In this document: one piece after another, positions 30,074 through 40,800 of the stretch
Position numbering within the stretch: the first letter of the stretch is position 1
How the letters are laid out: each line of letters starts with the position of its first letter
Assembly: GCA_002387845.1 (NCBI GenBank)
Contig: DGLB01000076.1
Span: 13,666-77,665 of the forward strand
Reading direction: 5' to 3'
From: Stenotrophomonas maltophilia
Lineage (GTDB): Bacteria; Pseudomonadota; Gammaproteobacteria; Xanthomonadales; Xanthomonadaceae
Length of the DNA: 64,000 nt
Made by a program: the position numbers and the translations under genes
The notes under the pieces: generated by a model
What the model saw: the letters and a program-made list of their open reading frames with translations, nothing else
The model's database searches: none
What the model was told of the DNA's origin: nothing

Positions 30074-32944
30074 ATGAACACCCTGCATCACCGCCCCTTG
30101 GCGGTTGCTGTCGCGTTGTGCCTGTTGGTCGTACCCGCGCTGGCCAGCGCCCAGGAAACACCCCGCCCCACCACCGAACTGGACCGGGTTGACGTCACCG
30201 GCACCCGCATCAAGCGCGCCGAAGTTGAAGGCCAGGTGCCGATCCAGACCCTCAGCCGCGAGCAGATCGAACAGACCGGCCTGAACTCCATCGGTGAAGT
30301 GCTGCAGCAGCTGACCGGCTCCGGCTCGGCGCTGAATGCCAAGTTCAACTCCTCCGGCAACTTCGGCTTCCCCCCTGACGGCAGCGGCGTGGGTGCCGGT
30401 TCGGCCCAGGTCGACCTGCGTCACCTCGGGGCCAAGCGCGTGCTGGTGCTGGTGGACGGCATCCGCTGGGTGAACGAATCCTCGGCCTCCGGCGTGGGCG
30501 CGGCCACCGACCTCAACACCATCCCGCTGGCGATCGTCGAGCGCATTGAAGTGCTCGAGGACGGAGCGTCGTCGCTGTATGGCTCCGACGCCATTGCCGG
30601 TGTGGTCAACATCATCACCCGCCGTGAATTCGATGGCGGCCAGGTCACCCTGAACTACGGCGAGTACAGCAAGGGCGACGGCACCCAGAAGGGCGTGGAC
30701 CTGGCCTGGGGCACCAGTGGCGACCGTTACAGTCTGTTCCTGGGAGCCAGCTGGACCAAGCAGGACCCGGTGTATGCCAGTACCCGTGAACAGTCGCGCG
30801 TGCCGATTCCGGGCACCGGCCTGACCTTCGGCAGCTCGGCCACGCCCAATGGCCGCTTCATGTTCACCGACCCGAACACGGGCATCGACTACAACATCAC
30901 GCCCAACACCGGCGTGACCAATCCCACCTTCAACGGCGTGGGCGGCTGTGACCGTACCGATGATTACCATTGCTTCGCCACGGCGGACCGCTTCAACTTC
31001 GCCGAGTACAACCTGCTGCTGACCCCGTCCGAGCGCAAGGGCATCTTCGGTCAGTTCCGCTTCGACATCACCGACAACGTGCAGTGGTACATCAAGGCAC
31101 TGGGCAACCGCCGTGAGTCGACCAACCAGGCCGCACCGGAGCCGCTGTTCTTCGGTCCTGACGGTGCCACCGGCAACCCGTTGGCCGACAACATCGTCAT
31201 CTCCGCGCTGAACCCGTACAACCCGTTCGGTTTTGACCTGGATTCGTCGAGCAACCTGAGCATGGTCGGCCGCCGTCCGGTCGAGGGCGGCGCGCGCGTG
31301 TTCGAGCAGGAGGTCAACACCCAGTACTTCGCCACCGGCCTGGTCGGCAACTTCGAGGCGGCCAGCCGCAGCTGGTACTGGGACGTCAACGGCATGTACA
31401 GCAAGAACAAGGCCGAGCAGACCAACTATGGCAGCTATGACATCTACAAGGTGAACATGGCCTTGGGTGATCCGGCGGTGTGCGCGGCAACGCCGGGTTG
31501 CGTGCCGCTGAACATCTTCGGCGGCCCGGGCACCATCACCCCGGACATGCTGCAGTGGATCCAGCCGGTGGTGCGCGACCGCAGCGTCAACGAGCTCAGC
31601 CTGTTTACCGCCAACCTCAGCAGCGACCTGTTCAACCTGCCGGCCGGCCCGGTGTCGTTCGCGACCGGTTACGAGTACCGCAAGTACGAAGGCTCCTACA
31701 ATCCGGACCCGCTGACCGTGCGCGGCCACTACAACGGCGTGCCGTCGCTGCCGACCTCCGGCTCGTATGACGTCAACGAAGCGTATCTGGAGCTGAGCGT
31801 TCCGATCTTCGCCAACACCGAGATCGGCTCGAAGATGGATCTGAGCCTGGCCGGACGCTATTCGGACTACTCGACCTTCGGTGGCGAGTTCACGCCGAAA
31901 TATGGCCTGCGCTGGCAGGTGACCAACGACTTCGTGCTGCGCACCAGCTATGCCGAAGGCTTCCGTGCGCCGTCCATTGGTGAGCTGTACGGTTCGGCCG
32001 CGCGTGCCGACCTGCAGCTGTTCGATCCCTGCTCGGTGGGCCTGGGGGGCACGCCGCCGCGCGGCAGCGCCGCCAACTGCGCCGCACTGGGGGTGCCGGC
32101 CGGCTTCCAGCAGGCCAATTCGCAGATCTCGGTCACCACCGGCGGCAACCCCGAACTGGACCCGGAACGCTCGCGCAGCTTCAGTGCCGGCTTCGTGTGG
32201 AGCCCGTGGTTCGGCAGCAACACCACCTGGTCCGAACGCTTTGACGTGGAAGTGACCTTCTATCGCCACCACATTGAAGGGGCGATCCAGGCCATCGATG
32301 CGCAGACGCAGCTGGATCTGTGCGTGGACACGCTGGATTCGGTGTATTGCGACGGCATCAGCCGTGCCAGTACCGGCGCGGTCAGCGCGTTCAACAACCG
32401 CCTGACCAACCTGGGTTCGATCAAGACCGACGGCTGGGATGTGGACCTGTTCTGGACGCTGCCGCAGAGCGACATCGGCCAGTTCAAGATCGGCTGGCAG
32501 AACACGTTCGTGGGCCGCTACGAGGCGCTGGGCGCGGCCGGGCAGCGGCAGCCGCAGGAGCCGGGCATCGAGGTCGTCAACAGTTCGATTCCGGAGTGGA
32601 CCAGCAACGCCACGCTGGGCTGGAACCTGGGGGCGTGGAATGCGTCGTGGACGGTCCGGCACATTTCCGAGCTGAAGGAACAGTGTGGCGATGCGTCGAC
32701 CTTCGACGTCTGCAGTGACCAGGCGGCGGGCACCAATACGCTGTCGGCGACCACGTACCACGACTTCCAGGTGGGCTATAAGATCGACTGGATGAAGGGG
32801 CTGCAGCTGAGCGCAGGGTTGAACAATGCGTTCGACAAGGATCCGCCGATCTGCCTGTCGTGCTCGTTGAACGGGTATGACGCGTCCACGTATGACATTC
32901 CGCGCGGGCGCTACTGGTACCTGCGCGCGGACCTGCGGTTCTGA
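30074..32944 (+). CDS. TonB-dependent outer membrane receptor
   Basis: Start at ATG 30074 (MNTLHHRPLAVAVALCLLVVPALASAQ) with GGAGAGAG upstream; 956 residues. Signal peptide 1-27, TonB-box-like LDRVDVTGTR, a plug with IQTLSREQIEQTGLNSIGEVLQQLTGSG and VLVLVDGIRWVN, then a large barrel ending WYLRADLRF. The plug style (VDGxR, EVLEDGASSLYGSDAIAGVVNIITRR) is that of the large Xanthomonas/Caulobacter receptor group rather than of siderophore receptors. The substrate is not evident. It is preceded by the orphan ExbD and followed, tail to tail, by a sulfatase gene. Confidence 0.92.
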   Translation: MNTLHHRPLAVAVALCLLVVPALASAQETPRPTTELDRVDVTGTRIKRAEVEGQVPIQTLSREQIEQTGLNSIGEVLQQLTGSGSALNAKFNSSGNFGFPPDGSGVGAGSAQVDLRHLGAKRVLVLVDGIRWVNESSASGVGAATDLNTIPLAIVERIEVLEDGASSLYGSDAIAGVVNIITRREFDGGQVTLNYGEYSKGDGTQKGVDLAWGTSGDRYSLFLGASWTKQDPVYASTREQSRVPIPGTGLTFGSSATPNGRFMFTDPNTGIDYNITPNTGVTNPTFNGVGGCDRTDDYHCFATADRFNFAEYNLLLTPSERKGIFGQFRFDITDNVQWYIKALGNRRESTNQAAPEPLFFGPDGATGNPLADNIVISALNPYNPFGFDLDSSSNLSMVGRRPVEGGARVFEQEVNTQYFATGLVGNFEAASRSWYWDVNGMYSKNKAEQTNYGSYDIYKVNMALGDPAVCAATPGCVPLNIFGGPGTITPDMLQWIQPVVRDRSVNELSLFTANLSSDLFNLPAGPVSFATGYEYRKYEGSYNPDPLTVRGHYNGVPSLPTSGSYDVNEAYLELSVPIFANTEIGSKMDLSLAGRYSDYSTFGGEFTPKYGLRWQVTNDFVLRTSYAEGFRAPSIGELYGSAARADLQLFDPCSVGLGGTPPRGSAANCAALGVPAGFQQANSQISVTTGGNPELDPERSRSFSAGFVWSPWFGSNTTWSERFDVEVTFYRHHIEGAIQAIDAQTQLDLCVDTLDSVYCDGISRASTGAVSAFNNRLTNLGSIKTDGWDVDLFWTLPQSDIGQFKIGWQNTFVGRYEALGAAGQRQPQEPGIEVVNSSIPEWTSNATLGWNLGAWNASWTVRHISELKEQCGDASTFDVCSDQAAGTNTLSATTYHDFQVGYKIDWMKGLQLSAGLNNAFDKDPPICLSCSLNGYDASTYDIPRGRYWYLRADLRF

Positions 32945-32986
32945 TGCAACGGGGCGTGCCGGGGCAGACCCGGCACGCTCTGTCCC

Positions 32987-33078
32987 GTAGAGCCGGGCTT
33001 GCCCGGCTGGATGGCGATAGCCGGGCAAGCCCGGCTCTACGGGGCTGGATGGCGGCAGCCGGGCAAGCCCGGCGCTAC
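32987..33078. repeat. Cluster of three GTAG REP palindromes
   Basis: Three copies of the AGCCGGGCAAGCCCGGCT palindrome follow each other: one in plus orientation with GTAG (32987-33008), two in minus orientation (33019-33040 and 33057-33078). Spacers are 10 and 16 bases. The cluster lies between the convergent ends of the TonB receptor and sulfatase genes, and the last copy reaches the sulfatase stop codon. Confidence 0.88.
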
Positions 33079-34583
33079 GATTTCGGCATCATCGCTTCCA
33101 TGACGCGATCGATGCTGAAACTGGCCGCCCGCGCGCGCGGCGGGAATTCCTTGAAGCTCGAGAGCCATTCCGCGAGCATCGGTGGCGCAAGGTACATCAG
33201 GAATTGCTGCTGTACGAACCAGTCGTTGTACTTGAAGCTTTCCTCGCCGCGTTCAAAGGGATCTGCGCGAAGATCGAAAAACTTCGGGATGCGCATTTCA
33301 GAAAGCGGCTCGCGCCACACGGCCAGTCCCTCGTTGCGCTGCTCGGCGAACACAATCTTCCAACGCCCGAGCCGGACTGCCATGCACTCGCCGTCATCGC
33401 TCCAGTAGATGAAGCCATGGCGGGGCGAGGCATCGACCTCGCCGGACAGGAACGGGAGCAGGTTGTAGCCGTCCAGATGCACCTTGTAGGCCCGCCCGCC
33501 CATGTTGAACCCCTTCTTCACCTTGTCCACCAGCTCGGGTTCCCCGTTGGCGGCGGCAAACGTGGGAATGAAATCCTGCAGTGAGGCGATCTCGTTGATC
33601 AGACGGCCCGGTTCGATCACGCCAGGCCAGCGCATCACGCACGGCACCCGCCAGCCACCTTCCCAGTTGGTGTCCTTTTCGCCCCGGAACGGGGTGGCAC
33701 CGCCGTCCGGCCAGGACATTACTTCAGCGCCATTGTCAGTGGTGAATACCACGATGGTGTTGTCAGCCACGCCCAGTTCGTCGAGCTTGTCCAGCAGTTG
33801 GCCGACATAGCCGTCCAGTTCCACCATGCCGTCTGGATAGAGGCCCAGTCCGGTCACGCCCACTGAGTCTTTTTTGAGGTGGGTAAACACGTGCATCCGC
33901 GTGGGATTGAAGTAGCAGAACCAGGGGGTGCCGGAGCGGGTCTTGCGCTCGATGAAATCCAGCGCCGAGCCGAGGAATTCCTCATCCACCGTTTCCATGC
34001 GCTTGCGGGTGAGTGGACCTGTGTTCTCGATCTTCTGCCGGCCTACCTTGCCGAACTGCGCATCCGTGGTGGCGTCATCGCTGTCCGTTGCCAGGCACTT
34101 GAGTACCCCGCGCGGACCGTACTTCTTCCGGAATGCGGGATCCTTCGGATAGTTCGGGTATTCAGGCTCTTCCTCGGCATTCAGGTGATACAGGTTGCCG
34201 AAGAACTCATCGAAGCCATGCACCGTCGGCAGGTGTTCGTTGCGGTCACCCAGGTGGTTCTTGCCGAACTGCCCGGTCGCGTAGCCGAAGTGTTTCAGGA
34301 ACTGGCCGATGGACGGGTCTTCGAAGCTCAGTCCGAGGGTGGCCCCGGGCATGCCGACCTTGGTCAGCCCGGTGCGGATGGGCGATTGCCCGGTGATGAA
34401 TGCGGCGCGCCCGGCGGTGCAGCTCTGCTGCCCGTAGAAGTCGGTGAAGTTGGCACCCTCACGTGCGATGCGGTCGATGTTGGGCGTGCGGTAGCCCATG
34501 ATGCCGTGGTTGTTGCAGCTGATGTTGAACCAGCCGATGTCATCGGCCATCACGAACAGGATGTTCGGTCTTTGGGCGGCCAT
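33075..34583 (-). CDS. Type I sulfatase (arylsulfatase family)
   Basis: Start taken at ATG 34583 (MAAQRPNILFVMADD), with AGGA upstream; 502 residues. D14 and D15 begin the metal site, and C55 in SCTAGRAAF is the cysteine converted to formylglycine by the sulfatase-modifying enzyme (core C-x-A/P-x-R). KNHLGDRNEHLPTVHGFDEFFG is the usual second signature. Sulfatases hydrolyse sulfate esters. There is no signal peptide, so this one seems to act in the cytosol or to be exported another way. No formylglycine-generating enzyme is encoded in the window. Substrate unknown. Confidence 0.88.
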   Translation of the reverse strand: MAAQRPNILFVMADDIGWFNISCNNHGIMGYRTPNIDRIAREGANFTDFYGQQSCTAGRAAFITGQSPIRTGLTKVGMPGATLGLSFEDPSIGQFLKHFGYATGQFGKNHLGDRNEHLPTVHGFDEFFGNLYHLNAEEEPEYPNYPKDPAFRKKYGPRGVLKCLATDSDDATTDAQFGKVGRQKIENTGPLTRKRMETVDEEFLGSALDFIERKTRSGTPWFCYFNPTRMHVFTHLKKDSVGVTGLGLYPDGMVELDGYVGQLLDKLDELGVADNTIVVFTTDNGAEVMSWPDGGATPFRGEKDTNWEGGWRVPCVMRWPGVIEPGRLINEIASLQDFIPTFAAANGEPELVDKVKKGFNMGGRAYKVHLDGYNLLPFLSGEVDASPRHGFIYWSDDGECMAVRLGRWKIVFAEQRNEGLAVWREPLSEMRIPKFFDLRADPFERGEESFKYNDWFVQQQFLMYLAPPMLAEWLSSFKEFPPRARAASFSIDRVMEAMMPKS

Positions 34584-34693
34584 GAGATTCATCCTGCGCG
34601 GGGAGGTCCGGGCAGGGTAGGGCGCGTCATGCCGTGCGGCATCCGAAGAAGTGCTGCAGGGACTACGGTAAGAATACCGAGCCCGGAATGCAT

Positions 34694-34717
34694 AAGGCCG
34701 GGGAAGTCCCCGGCCTT
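34694..34717 (-). terminator. Terminator hairpin after the siderophore receptor
   Basis: A perfect 10-bp stem (AAGGCCGGGG with CCCCGGCCTT) and the same 4-base loop as the terminator at 13340-13365. It lies downstream of the minus-strand receptor gene; the 3' flank is only weakly T-rich. Confidence 0.65.
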
Positions 34718-34741
34718 GTGCGTGGTGCGGTGTTGTTCCGT

Positions 34742-34765
34742 GGAGCCGGGCAAGCCCGGCTCTAC
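34742..34765 (-). repeat. GTAG REP palindrome (GAGCCGGGC class)
   Basis: Reads GTAGAGCCGGGCTTGCCCGG then CT on the minus strand. It is 14 bases from the stop of the siderophore-type receptor gene. Confidence 0.8.
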
Positions 34766-34779
34766 GTAGCAGCCACGAA

Positions 34780-36948
34780 TCAGAACGACCAGGTGAACGT
34801 GATCGAACCGTTGCGCTCGTCGCCGTACGCACCGTAACCATTCACCTGCGACAGGTACTTCTTGTCCAGCAGGTTGTTCAGGTTGGCCTGGACGCTGAAC
34901 TGCGGGGCCAGGCGGTAACGCACGAAGGCGTTCACCAGCGCATAGCCACCCTGTTCGATCTGGCCGTAGGCCGGAACCGGGTAGTAGATGCGGTTCTGCC
35001 AATTGGCACCACCACCGATGGTCAGGTCGGTCATCGACTGCGGGGTGTAGCTGGTGAACAGCTTGATCGCGGTCTGCGGCAGACGGGTATTGATGTCGGT
35101 GCCGTTGATGTCCTTGGCCACGTAACGCGATGCACCGAAGCTGGCGTTCCAGCCCGGGGCCAGTTCACCGTTCACTTCCACTTCGAAACCGCGGCTGACG
35201 GTGCCACGTGCACCGATGTAGGCGAACTCGTTCAAGCTGCCATTGACCGGAATGTTGGTGGCCTGGCCGACGTTGTCCTGCTCGATGCGGAACACGGCCG
35301 CCGAGGCATTCAGGCGATCATCGAACCACGCGGCCTTGACACCGACTTCGTAGCTCTTGCCGTCCACCGGGTCCAGGAAACCGCCCTGCTGGTTCTTCAG
35401 CATCTGCGGCTGGAAGATCTCGGTGTACGAGGCGTAGCTGCTCCAGGTGTCGTTGAAGTCATACACCAGGCCGGCATACGGGGTGGTGACCTTGTGCGAA
35501 CGGTCCGCACCTTCGCCTTCACTCTTCCAGTCGGTGTAGCGCGCGCCGAGGATCAGCTTCAGCGGCTCGGCCAGCGACAGGCGGGTGGCGGCGTAGGCGG
35601 CCTTCTGGGTGATGGTGCCCTCGCTGGCCAGCGCCAGCGCATTCCAGTTGGGTTCGCTGATGTCGCCGTTCCAGTTCAGGTAGCTGCTGAACGGGTCCCA
35701 GGTCAGGCCCGCGCCACCGATCTGGTAGTCGCCGTAGTTGGCGTACTCGCGCTTGTTGTAGCTCAGGCCGCCCATCACTTCATGCTTCAGGCCGAACAGC
35801 TCGAACGCGCCGCTGAAGTAGCCGTCCACCGCGCTGACCTTGCGTTCGGTGTTGTAGAAGCCGGCCGACGGCGAAATGCCGGCACCGGTGTTGCGGTCGA
35901 ACAGCGACGCGCCGGTCACCCAGTCGTTGTAAGCCGGGTAGAACAGCTTGTCGTCGGCCTTGGTTTCGTCGTGGGTGGCACCGATGCGGACCTTCCAGTC
36001 CTCATTGAAAGCGTGTTCCAGGGTGGCGAACGCACGCTTGCTGGTGGTGTCCCAGTAGGTCCACTTGGCGGCCGAGTTGAACGATTCGTCGTAGCCGGTC
36101 GAGCTGCCGTCGGAGTACAGCATCGGGAAACCACCCCAGGTGGCACCATTGGCGCGCTTCTGCTGGTAGTCGTAACCCACGCTCAGCTGGGTGTCCGGGG
36201 TCAGGTCGGCGTCGATCACCGCGTAGCCCAGCGTCTTGTGCTGGTCGTAGCGGTCCATCTGCGATTCGGTGTCCAGGTAGCTGCCGATCACGCGCGCGCG
36301 TACCGATCCGCTCTTGTTCAGCGGGGTGGTCACGTCGACGGTGCTGCGGGTACGGCCCCAGCTGCCCACGTTGACCGAGACGCTGCCGGTCAGCTCGGCG
36401 CTGTCGGCGTGCTTGCGGATCAGGTTGACCGAGGCCGACGGGTTGCCCGCGCCGGTCAGCAGGCCGGTGGAACCGCGCACGATTTCCACGCGGTCGTAGA
36501 TGGCCAGGTCCAGGCCGGAATCGCCATAGCTCCAGTTCTGCACCATCTGGGTGGGCAGGTTGTCGAACTGGTAGCTGTCAATGTAGAAGCCGCGCGCGTA
36601 GAACTCGGTGCGCTCGGTGTCGGACTGGGTGCTGCTCACGCCGGTGGTGTTGCTCAGCACGTCCAGGATGTCGTCGAGGTTCTGGTCCTCGATGCGCTGG
36701 TGGCTGATGATGCTGATCGACTGCGGAATCTCGCGCGGGGCGAGATTGAAGCGGGTGCCGGCCGAGGTGCGACGCACCGAGAAACCTTCCGCGCGCTCGC
36801 CCTTGACCACGATCTTGTCCAGGGTGGTGGCGTCGGTGCTGTCCTGGGCAAAGGCCGGGGCGGCAGCGAAGGTGGCCAGCGCGACCAGCAGCGCCTGCGG
36901 CAGGCGGCGGTGGGGCAGGCGGGACAGCAGGGCGGTGCTACGGGTCAT
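34780..36948 (-). CDS. TonB-dependent siderophore receptor
   Basis: Start at ATG 36948 (MTRSTALLSRLPHRRLPQALLVALATFAAAPAFAQ); 722 residues with signal peptide 1-35. The plug contains LDKIVVKGERAEGF, LAPREIPQSISIISHQRIEDQNLDDILDVLSNTTGVS and YDRVEIVRGSTGLLTGAGNPSASVNLIRK, the signature of the FhuE/FpvA-type ferric siderophore receptors. The barrel ends in FTWSF. It would import a ferric hydroxamate or pyoverdine-like siderophore; the exact ligand cannot be read. A Fur-like palindrome at 37111-37131, about 160 bases upstream, suggests iron repression. Confidence 0.93.
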   Translation of the reverse strand: MTRSTALLSRLPHRRLPQALLVALATFAAAPAFAQDSTDATTLDKIVVKGERAEGFSVRRTSAGTRFNLAPREIPQSISIISHQRIEDQNLDDILDVLSNTTGVSSTQSDTERTEFYARGFYIDSYQFDNLPTQMVQNWSYGDSGLDLAIYDRVEIVRGSTGLLTGAGNPSASVNLIRKHADSAELTGSVSVNVGSWGRTRSTVDVTTPLNKSGSVRARVIGSYLDTESQMDRYDQHKTLGYAVIDADLTPDTQLSVGYDYQQKRANGATWGGFPMLYSDGSSTGYDESFNSAAKWTYWDTTSKRAFATLEHAFNEDWKVRIGATHDETKADDKLFYPAYNDWVTGASLFDRNTGAGISPSAGFYNTERKVSAVDGYFSGAFELFGLKHEVMGGLSYNKREYANYGDYQIGGAGLTWDPFSSYLNWNGDISEPNWNALALASEGTITQKAAYAATRLSLAEPLKLILGARYTDWKSEGEGADRSHKVTTPYAGLVYDFNDTWSSYASYTEIFQPQMLKNQQGGFLDPVDGKSYEVGVKAAWFDDRLNASAAVFRIEQDNVGQATNIPVNGSLNEFAYIGARGTVSRGFEVEVNGELAPGWNASFGASRYVAKDINGTDINTRLPQTAIKLFTSYTPQSMTDLTIGGGANWQNRIYYPVPAYGQIEQGGYALVNAFVRYRLAPQFSVQANLNNLLDKKYLSQVNGYGAYGDERNGSITFTWSF

Positions 36949-37110
36949 CAGCGGTTCCTGGGCGGCGCGCAGGGCGTCACTCCAGGGAGGCCCGGCGTTG
37001 CGAAAAGGGTGGGGGCAGTACGCTGGCGGGTGTCCGGCGGGCCGGGTCACGGGCGGTGGCTACTGATACCGGTGCACCTTCCTGGCGCGACCGGCATCAC
37101 GTTATCTTAA

Positions 37111-37131
37111 TGCGAATCACTCCTATCCGCA
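37111..37131. promoter_or_regulatory. Putative Fur box for the siderophore receptor
   Basis: TGCGAAT (37111-37117) and ATCCGCA (37125-37131) form an inverted repeat with one mismatch per arm and a 7-base centre. The sequence resembles the relaxed Fur sites upstream of xanthomonad TonB receptors. It lies in the 295-base gap between the receptor and the divergent VOC gene. Confidence 0.5.
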
Positions 37132-37243
37132 ATGTGACTACCGGTCGCACTGGGCTGGAGGCGTCATGTGATGGCGGAACCGCACCGTTTTAACGGGGGC
37201 CGGCCTACGTTGGCCGCTCCATGCATCCGGACCGGAAACGACC

Positions 37244-37729
37244 ATGATTGCCAAGAACACGATCTGCCTCTGGTATGACGGCACCGCCCTGGAGGCGGCC
37301 GAGTTCTATGCCAGCCTTTTTCCTGACAGTGCCGTGCAGGCCGTCCATCGTGCGCCGTCCGACTACCCCGCCGGCAAGCAGGGCGACGTGCTCACGGTGG
37401 ACTTCACCGTGCTGGGCATCCCCTGCATCGGCCTCAACGGGGGTCCGGCCTTCAAGCACAGCGAAGCCTTTTCCTTCCAGGTGGCCACGGACGACCAGGC
37501 CGAAACCGACCGTTACTGGAACGCCATCGTTGGCAACGGAGGCCAGCAAAGCGACTGCGGCTGGTGCAGGGACCGATGGGGCCTGTCCTGGCAGATAACC
37601 CCCCGGGTATTGACCGAAGCCTTCACCAGCAAAGACCCGGGCGTCGCACAACGCGCATTCGAGGCGATGATGACCATGCAGAAGATCGACGTGGCCCGGA
37701 TCGAGGCGGCCGTGCGCGGCGACCGGTAA
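37244..37729 (+). CDS. VOC-superfamily protein (PhnB / 3-dmu-9_3-mt type)
   Basis: A 161-residue protein beginning MIAKNTICLWYDGTALEAAEFYASLFPDS, the standard start of this branch of the vicinal oxygen chelate fold. Two beta-alpha-beta-beta-beta halves are visible, and the second has DRWGLSWQITP. Members are annotated as 3-demethylubiquinone methyltransferase-like, although a methyltransferase activity is doubtful. A small REP-like palindrome (about 37195-37215) precedes the start. No functional partner is adjacent. Confidence 0.82.
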   Translation: MIAKNTICLWYDGTALEAAEFYASLFPDSAVQAVHRAPSDYPAGKQGDVLTVDFTVLGIPCIGLNGGPAFKHSEAFSFQVATDDQAETDRYWNAIVGNGGQQSDCGWCRDRWGLSWQITPRVLTEAFTSKDPGVAQRAFEAMMTMQKIDVARIEAAVRGDR

Positions 37730-37816
37730 CTTTACTGGCCCTGCGCATGTAGAACTCCCGTAGCCTCCGCCGACCCCTCGGCTCACAGTGGCCCCGTCCC
37801 CCTGTGAGCCAACGAC

Positions 37817-40800
37817 ATGGAGCCACGTCGTCGCGCGCTGTCCTGGCGGATCGCGGCAGCGGTCAGCGCCGTCCTCCTCACCCCCGCAGCCGCCGCCCAG
37901 ACGGTCATCGGTCCCGGCACGCGGACCTCCACCGTGGCCGCGCCCGGCGGGACCACCCAGGTCGTCGGCAGCACCACGGTGGATACGAGCGCCGGCAGCA
38001 CCGACGCGGTGTTCGCCAGTGGCGGTGACATCACCCTCGATCCCACGGCAGGGCCCAGCCCGGGTCCGATCATCGTCCGCAGCGCCGCCGGACGCGGCCT
38101 GCATGCAACCGCCGGCAGCATCACGTCCGACGCCGGCCTCGCGCTGACCACCGGCAGCGCCGCCGCGCTGTTCGCCGAGGGCGGGAGCATCAGGTTGAAC
38201 GGTGGCACGGTTCGCAGCACCGGATTCAACGGCCGGCTGGTCGGGGCGACCGCGGGCACGGTCACCGTCGCCAATACGGTCTACAACGACCCGGCGGGTG
38301 GGGCCGCCAGCGGGAATGGCGTCGGCGTGTCCGGCACCGGGCGCGGGGTGCTGGGCCCCGGCAACGTGCTCTACGTCGGCGGCACCACCAACCGCGTCGG
38401 TCTGGGCGTGGAAGGCCCCGGTGCCAGCATTGCGGTCAATGGCAGTCTGCCGGTCACGTTCCAGGACAACAGCGCACTGGGGATCTACCTGTACGGCGGC
38501 GGCCAGCTGGAGGCCAACGCCCCCATCGGGCTGACCTTCAACGGGGCCAGTTCCGTCGGCCTGACCGTGGACGGCACGAACAACGCGCAGGCGATCGGCA
38601 ACCTGACCACCCGCTTCGATTCCACCGCGACGAGCGGCACGACAGGGACGGGGGTGGTGGCGATGAACGCCGGCAATGCCACGCTCAACACCTTGGTCGT
38701 AAGCGGCCCGGCAGTCGGAATGGGCGTGTGGGTACAGAGCGGTTCAACGATCACGCTCGGAGGCGCGAGCAACGTGGCCATCAGTGCCAGCCGAAATGCG
38801 CAGTCGTACCGGTTCACGCCCGGACAGACCTCGTCGATGTCCACCAGCCCGATCTTCGGCAGCGTTTCGGCTCCCTCGCAGCGCGCCGGGGCCATCGTGC
38901 AGGGCGGTACGCTGCGCAGTGCCGGTACCACCTGGACCAACCCCACCGACCAGGGCTACGGGCTGTACCTGGGCCAGCCCGGCACAGCGCTGAGCACCGT
39001 TGCCCTGACCGGCGACAGTGTCACCACCAGCGGTGCGGGCGGCGTGACCGTGCAGACCTACACCAACGGACAGTTCAGCGCGGAGAACAGCACCCTCCGC
39101 AATACCGGCGGCCTGGTGGCCATCTACCAGTGGAACTTTGGCGATGCCACGCGGCAGGTAGTGGCGGACAACATCGTGGCGCTGACCAACACAACGGTCA
39201 CCGCGACCGGCTCCGCTTATGGGCTGTACGCCAACAACATGTCCAAAGGCTGGAACAACGTAGTCACCCTGCAGGGCGGCGCGTTGACCAGCGAGAACTG
39301 GGCGATCGTGGCCAGCGGCCCGCTGGATCTTGCCGCGACCAACGCCCAGATAAGCGGCACGGCCGGCCTGCTGTCGGCGGGGGCCATGGCCGCCGGCAAT
39401 GGCGAAGCCACCGACGTCCAGCTGTCCGCCGATCACAGCATCCTCGAAGGCATCGCAGAAGCCGACGCAGCGAGCCAGGTCGACATTGCCCTGGCCAACC
39501 AGTCGCACTGGACCGGGCAGGCCTGGAACATCACCAACGTCGCCATCGACGCCACCAGCACGTGGACCATTCCTGAAGTGTCCACGGTGTCGCAGATCGT
39601 CAGCAACGAGGGCCGGGTGGAGTTCACGCCACCGGTGAACGACATCTACAAGCGGCTGTACACCGGCTCCTATGTCGGTGGCAGCGGCAGCATCCTGGCA
39701 ATGAACACCTGGTTGGGCGAAGACGACTCGCCGACTGACCAGCTGGTCATCGAAGGGGGAAGCGCCACGGGCGAAAGCCTGCTTGTCATCGCCAACGCCG
39801 GGGGTCCCGGCGCGCTGACACGCGGCGACGGCATCCGGCTGGTGGTGGCGCTTGATGGGGCAACGACCGCGCCGCTGGCGTTCAACAGCCCGCTGCTGCT
39901 GGCCGGCCCCTACAACTACACCCTCCACCGTGGCGGTGGTGCGGCAGGAACCACGGAAGACTGGTTCCTGCGCTCGGCACTGGACTGCGCTCAGCCCGAT
40001 GCGCCGTCGCCGCCGTGCGGAGGCATTCTTCCGGACCCGCCGGGACCTCCGGATCCTCCGCCACCCGAGCCGCCGCCGCCCGATCCCCAGCCGCCGGATC
40101 CGCCTCCCGGCCCGGACCCGCAGCCGCCCCCGATCCCGGTACCGCCGGAGCCCGAGGAAACGGATCCAACCCCGCCGGACCCGCCCGAACCCGGTCCTTC
40201 GCCCGTGCCGGACTACCGTGCCGAGGTCTCGCTTTACACCGCACTGCCGGCGATGGCGCTGCGCTATGGCTGGGCCACGCTGGGCAACCTGCACGAACGC
40301 GTCGGCGAGCAGGAACAACTGCGCGCGCGTACGGACCTGCGTGGCGACGAGAACTTCAACGGTGCCTGGTTCCGCGTGATCGGCGAGAACGGCGATGTCA
40401 CCGGCAGCCGGCGTGGGATCTATGGCGACAGCCCGCGCTACGACTACGACATTCTTGCCGTGCAGATCGGCACCGATGCCTATTCCGTCGAGAACGAGGA
40501 CGGACGCCGCGACCATGCCGGTTTCTATCTCGGGCAGGGGCGGCTGCGCAGCGACGTCCACCATTACGACGGCCGCCTGGCAGGTCGCAATGAAGTGCGC
40601 GCCACGTCGCTCGGCCTGTACTGGACCCGGTACTGGGACGCCGGTCAGTACCTGGACGCGGTCTGGCAGGGCAGCTGGGGCAAGGGCAAGTCGCGCTCGC
40701 GCAATGGGCTGCTGCTGGACCGCGACACATTTGGCTGGGGCGCATCGCTGGAAGGGGGTTACCCGTGGCGTAGCGATGACGGAAGCCGCGTGCTCGAGCC

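Noticed and set aside
29996..33028. Open frame of about 1000 codons on the strand opposite the TonB receptor
   Set aside because: It mirrors the high-GC third-position bias of the receptor gene, has no domain, and is rich in Arg, Gln, His and Val as expected for a shadow frame. The receptor on the plus strand has signal peptide, plug and barrel.
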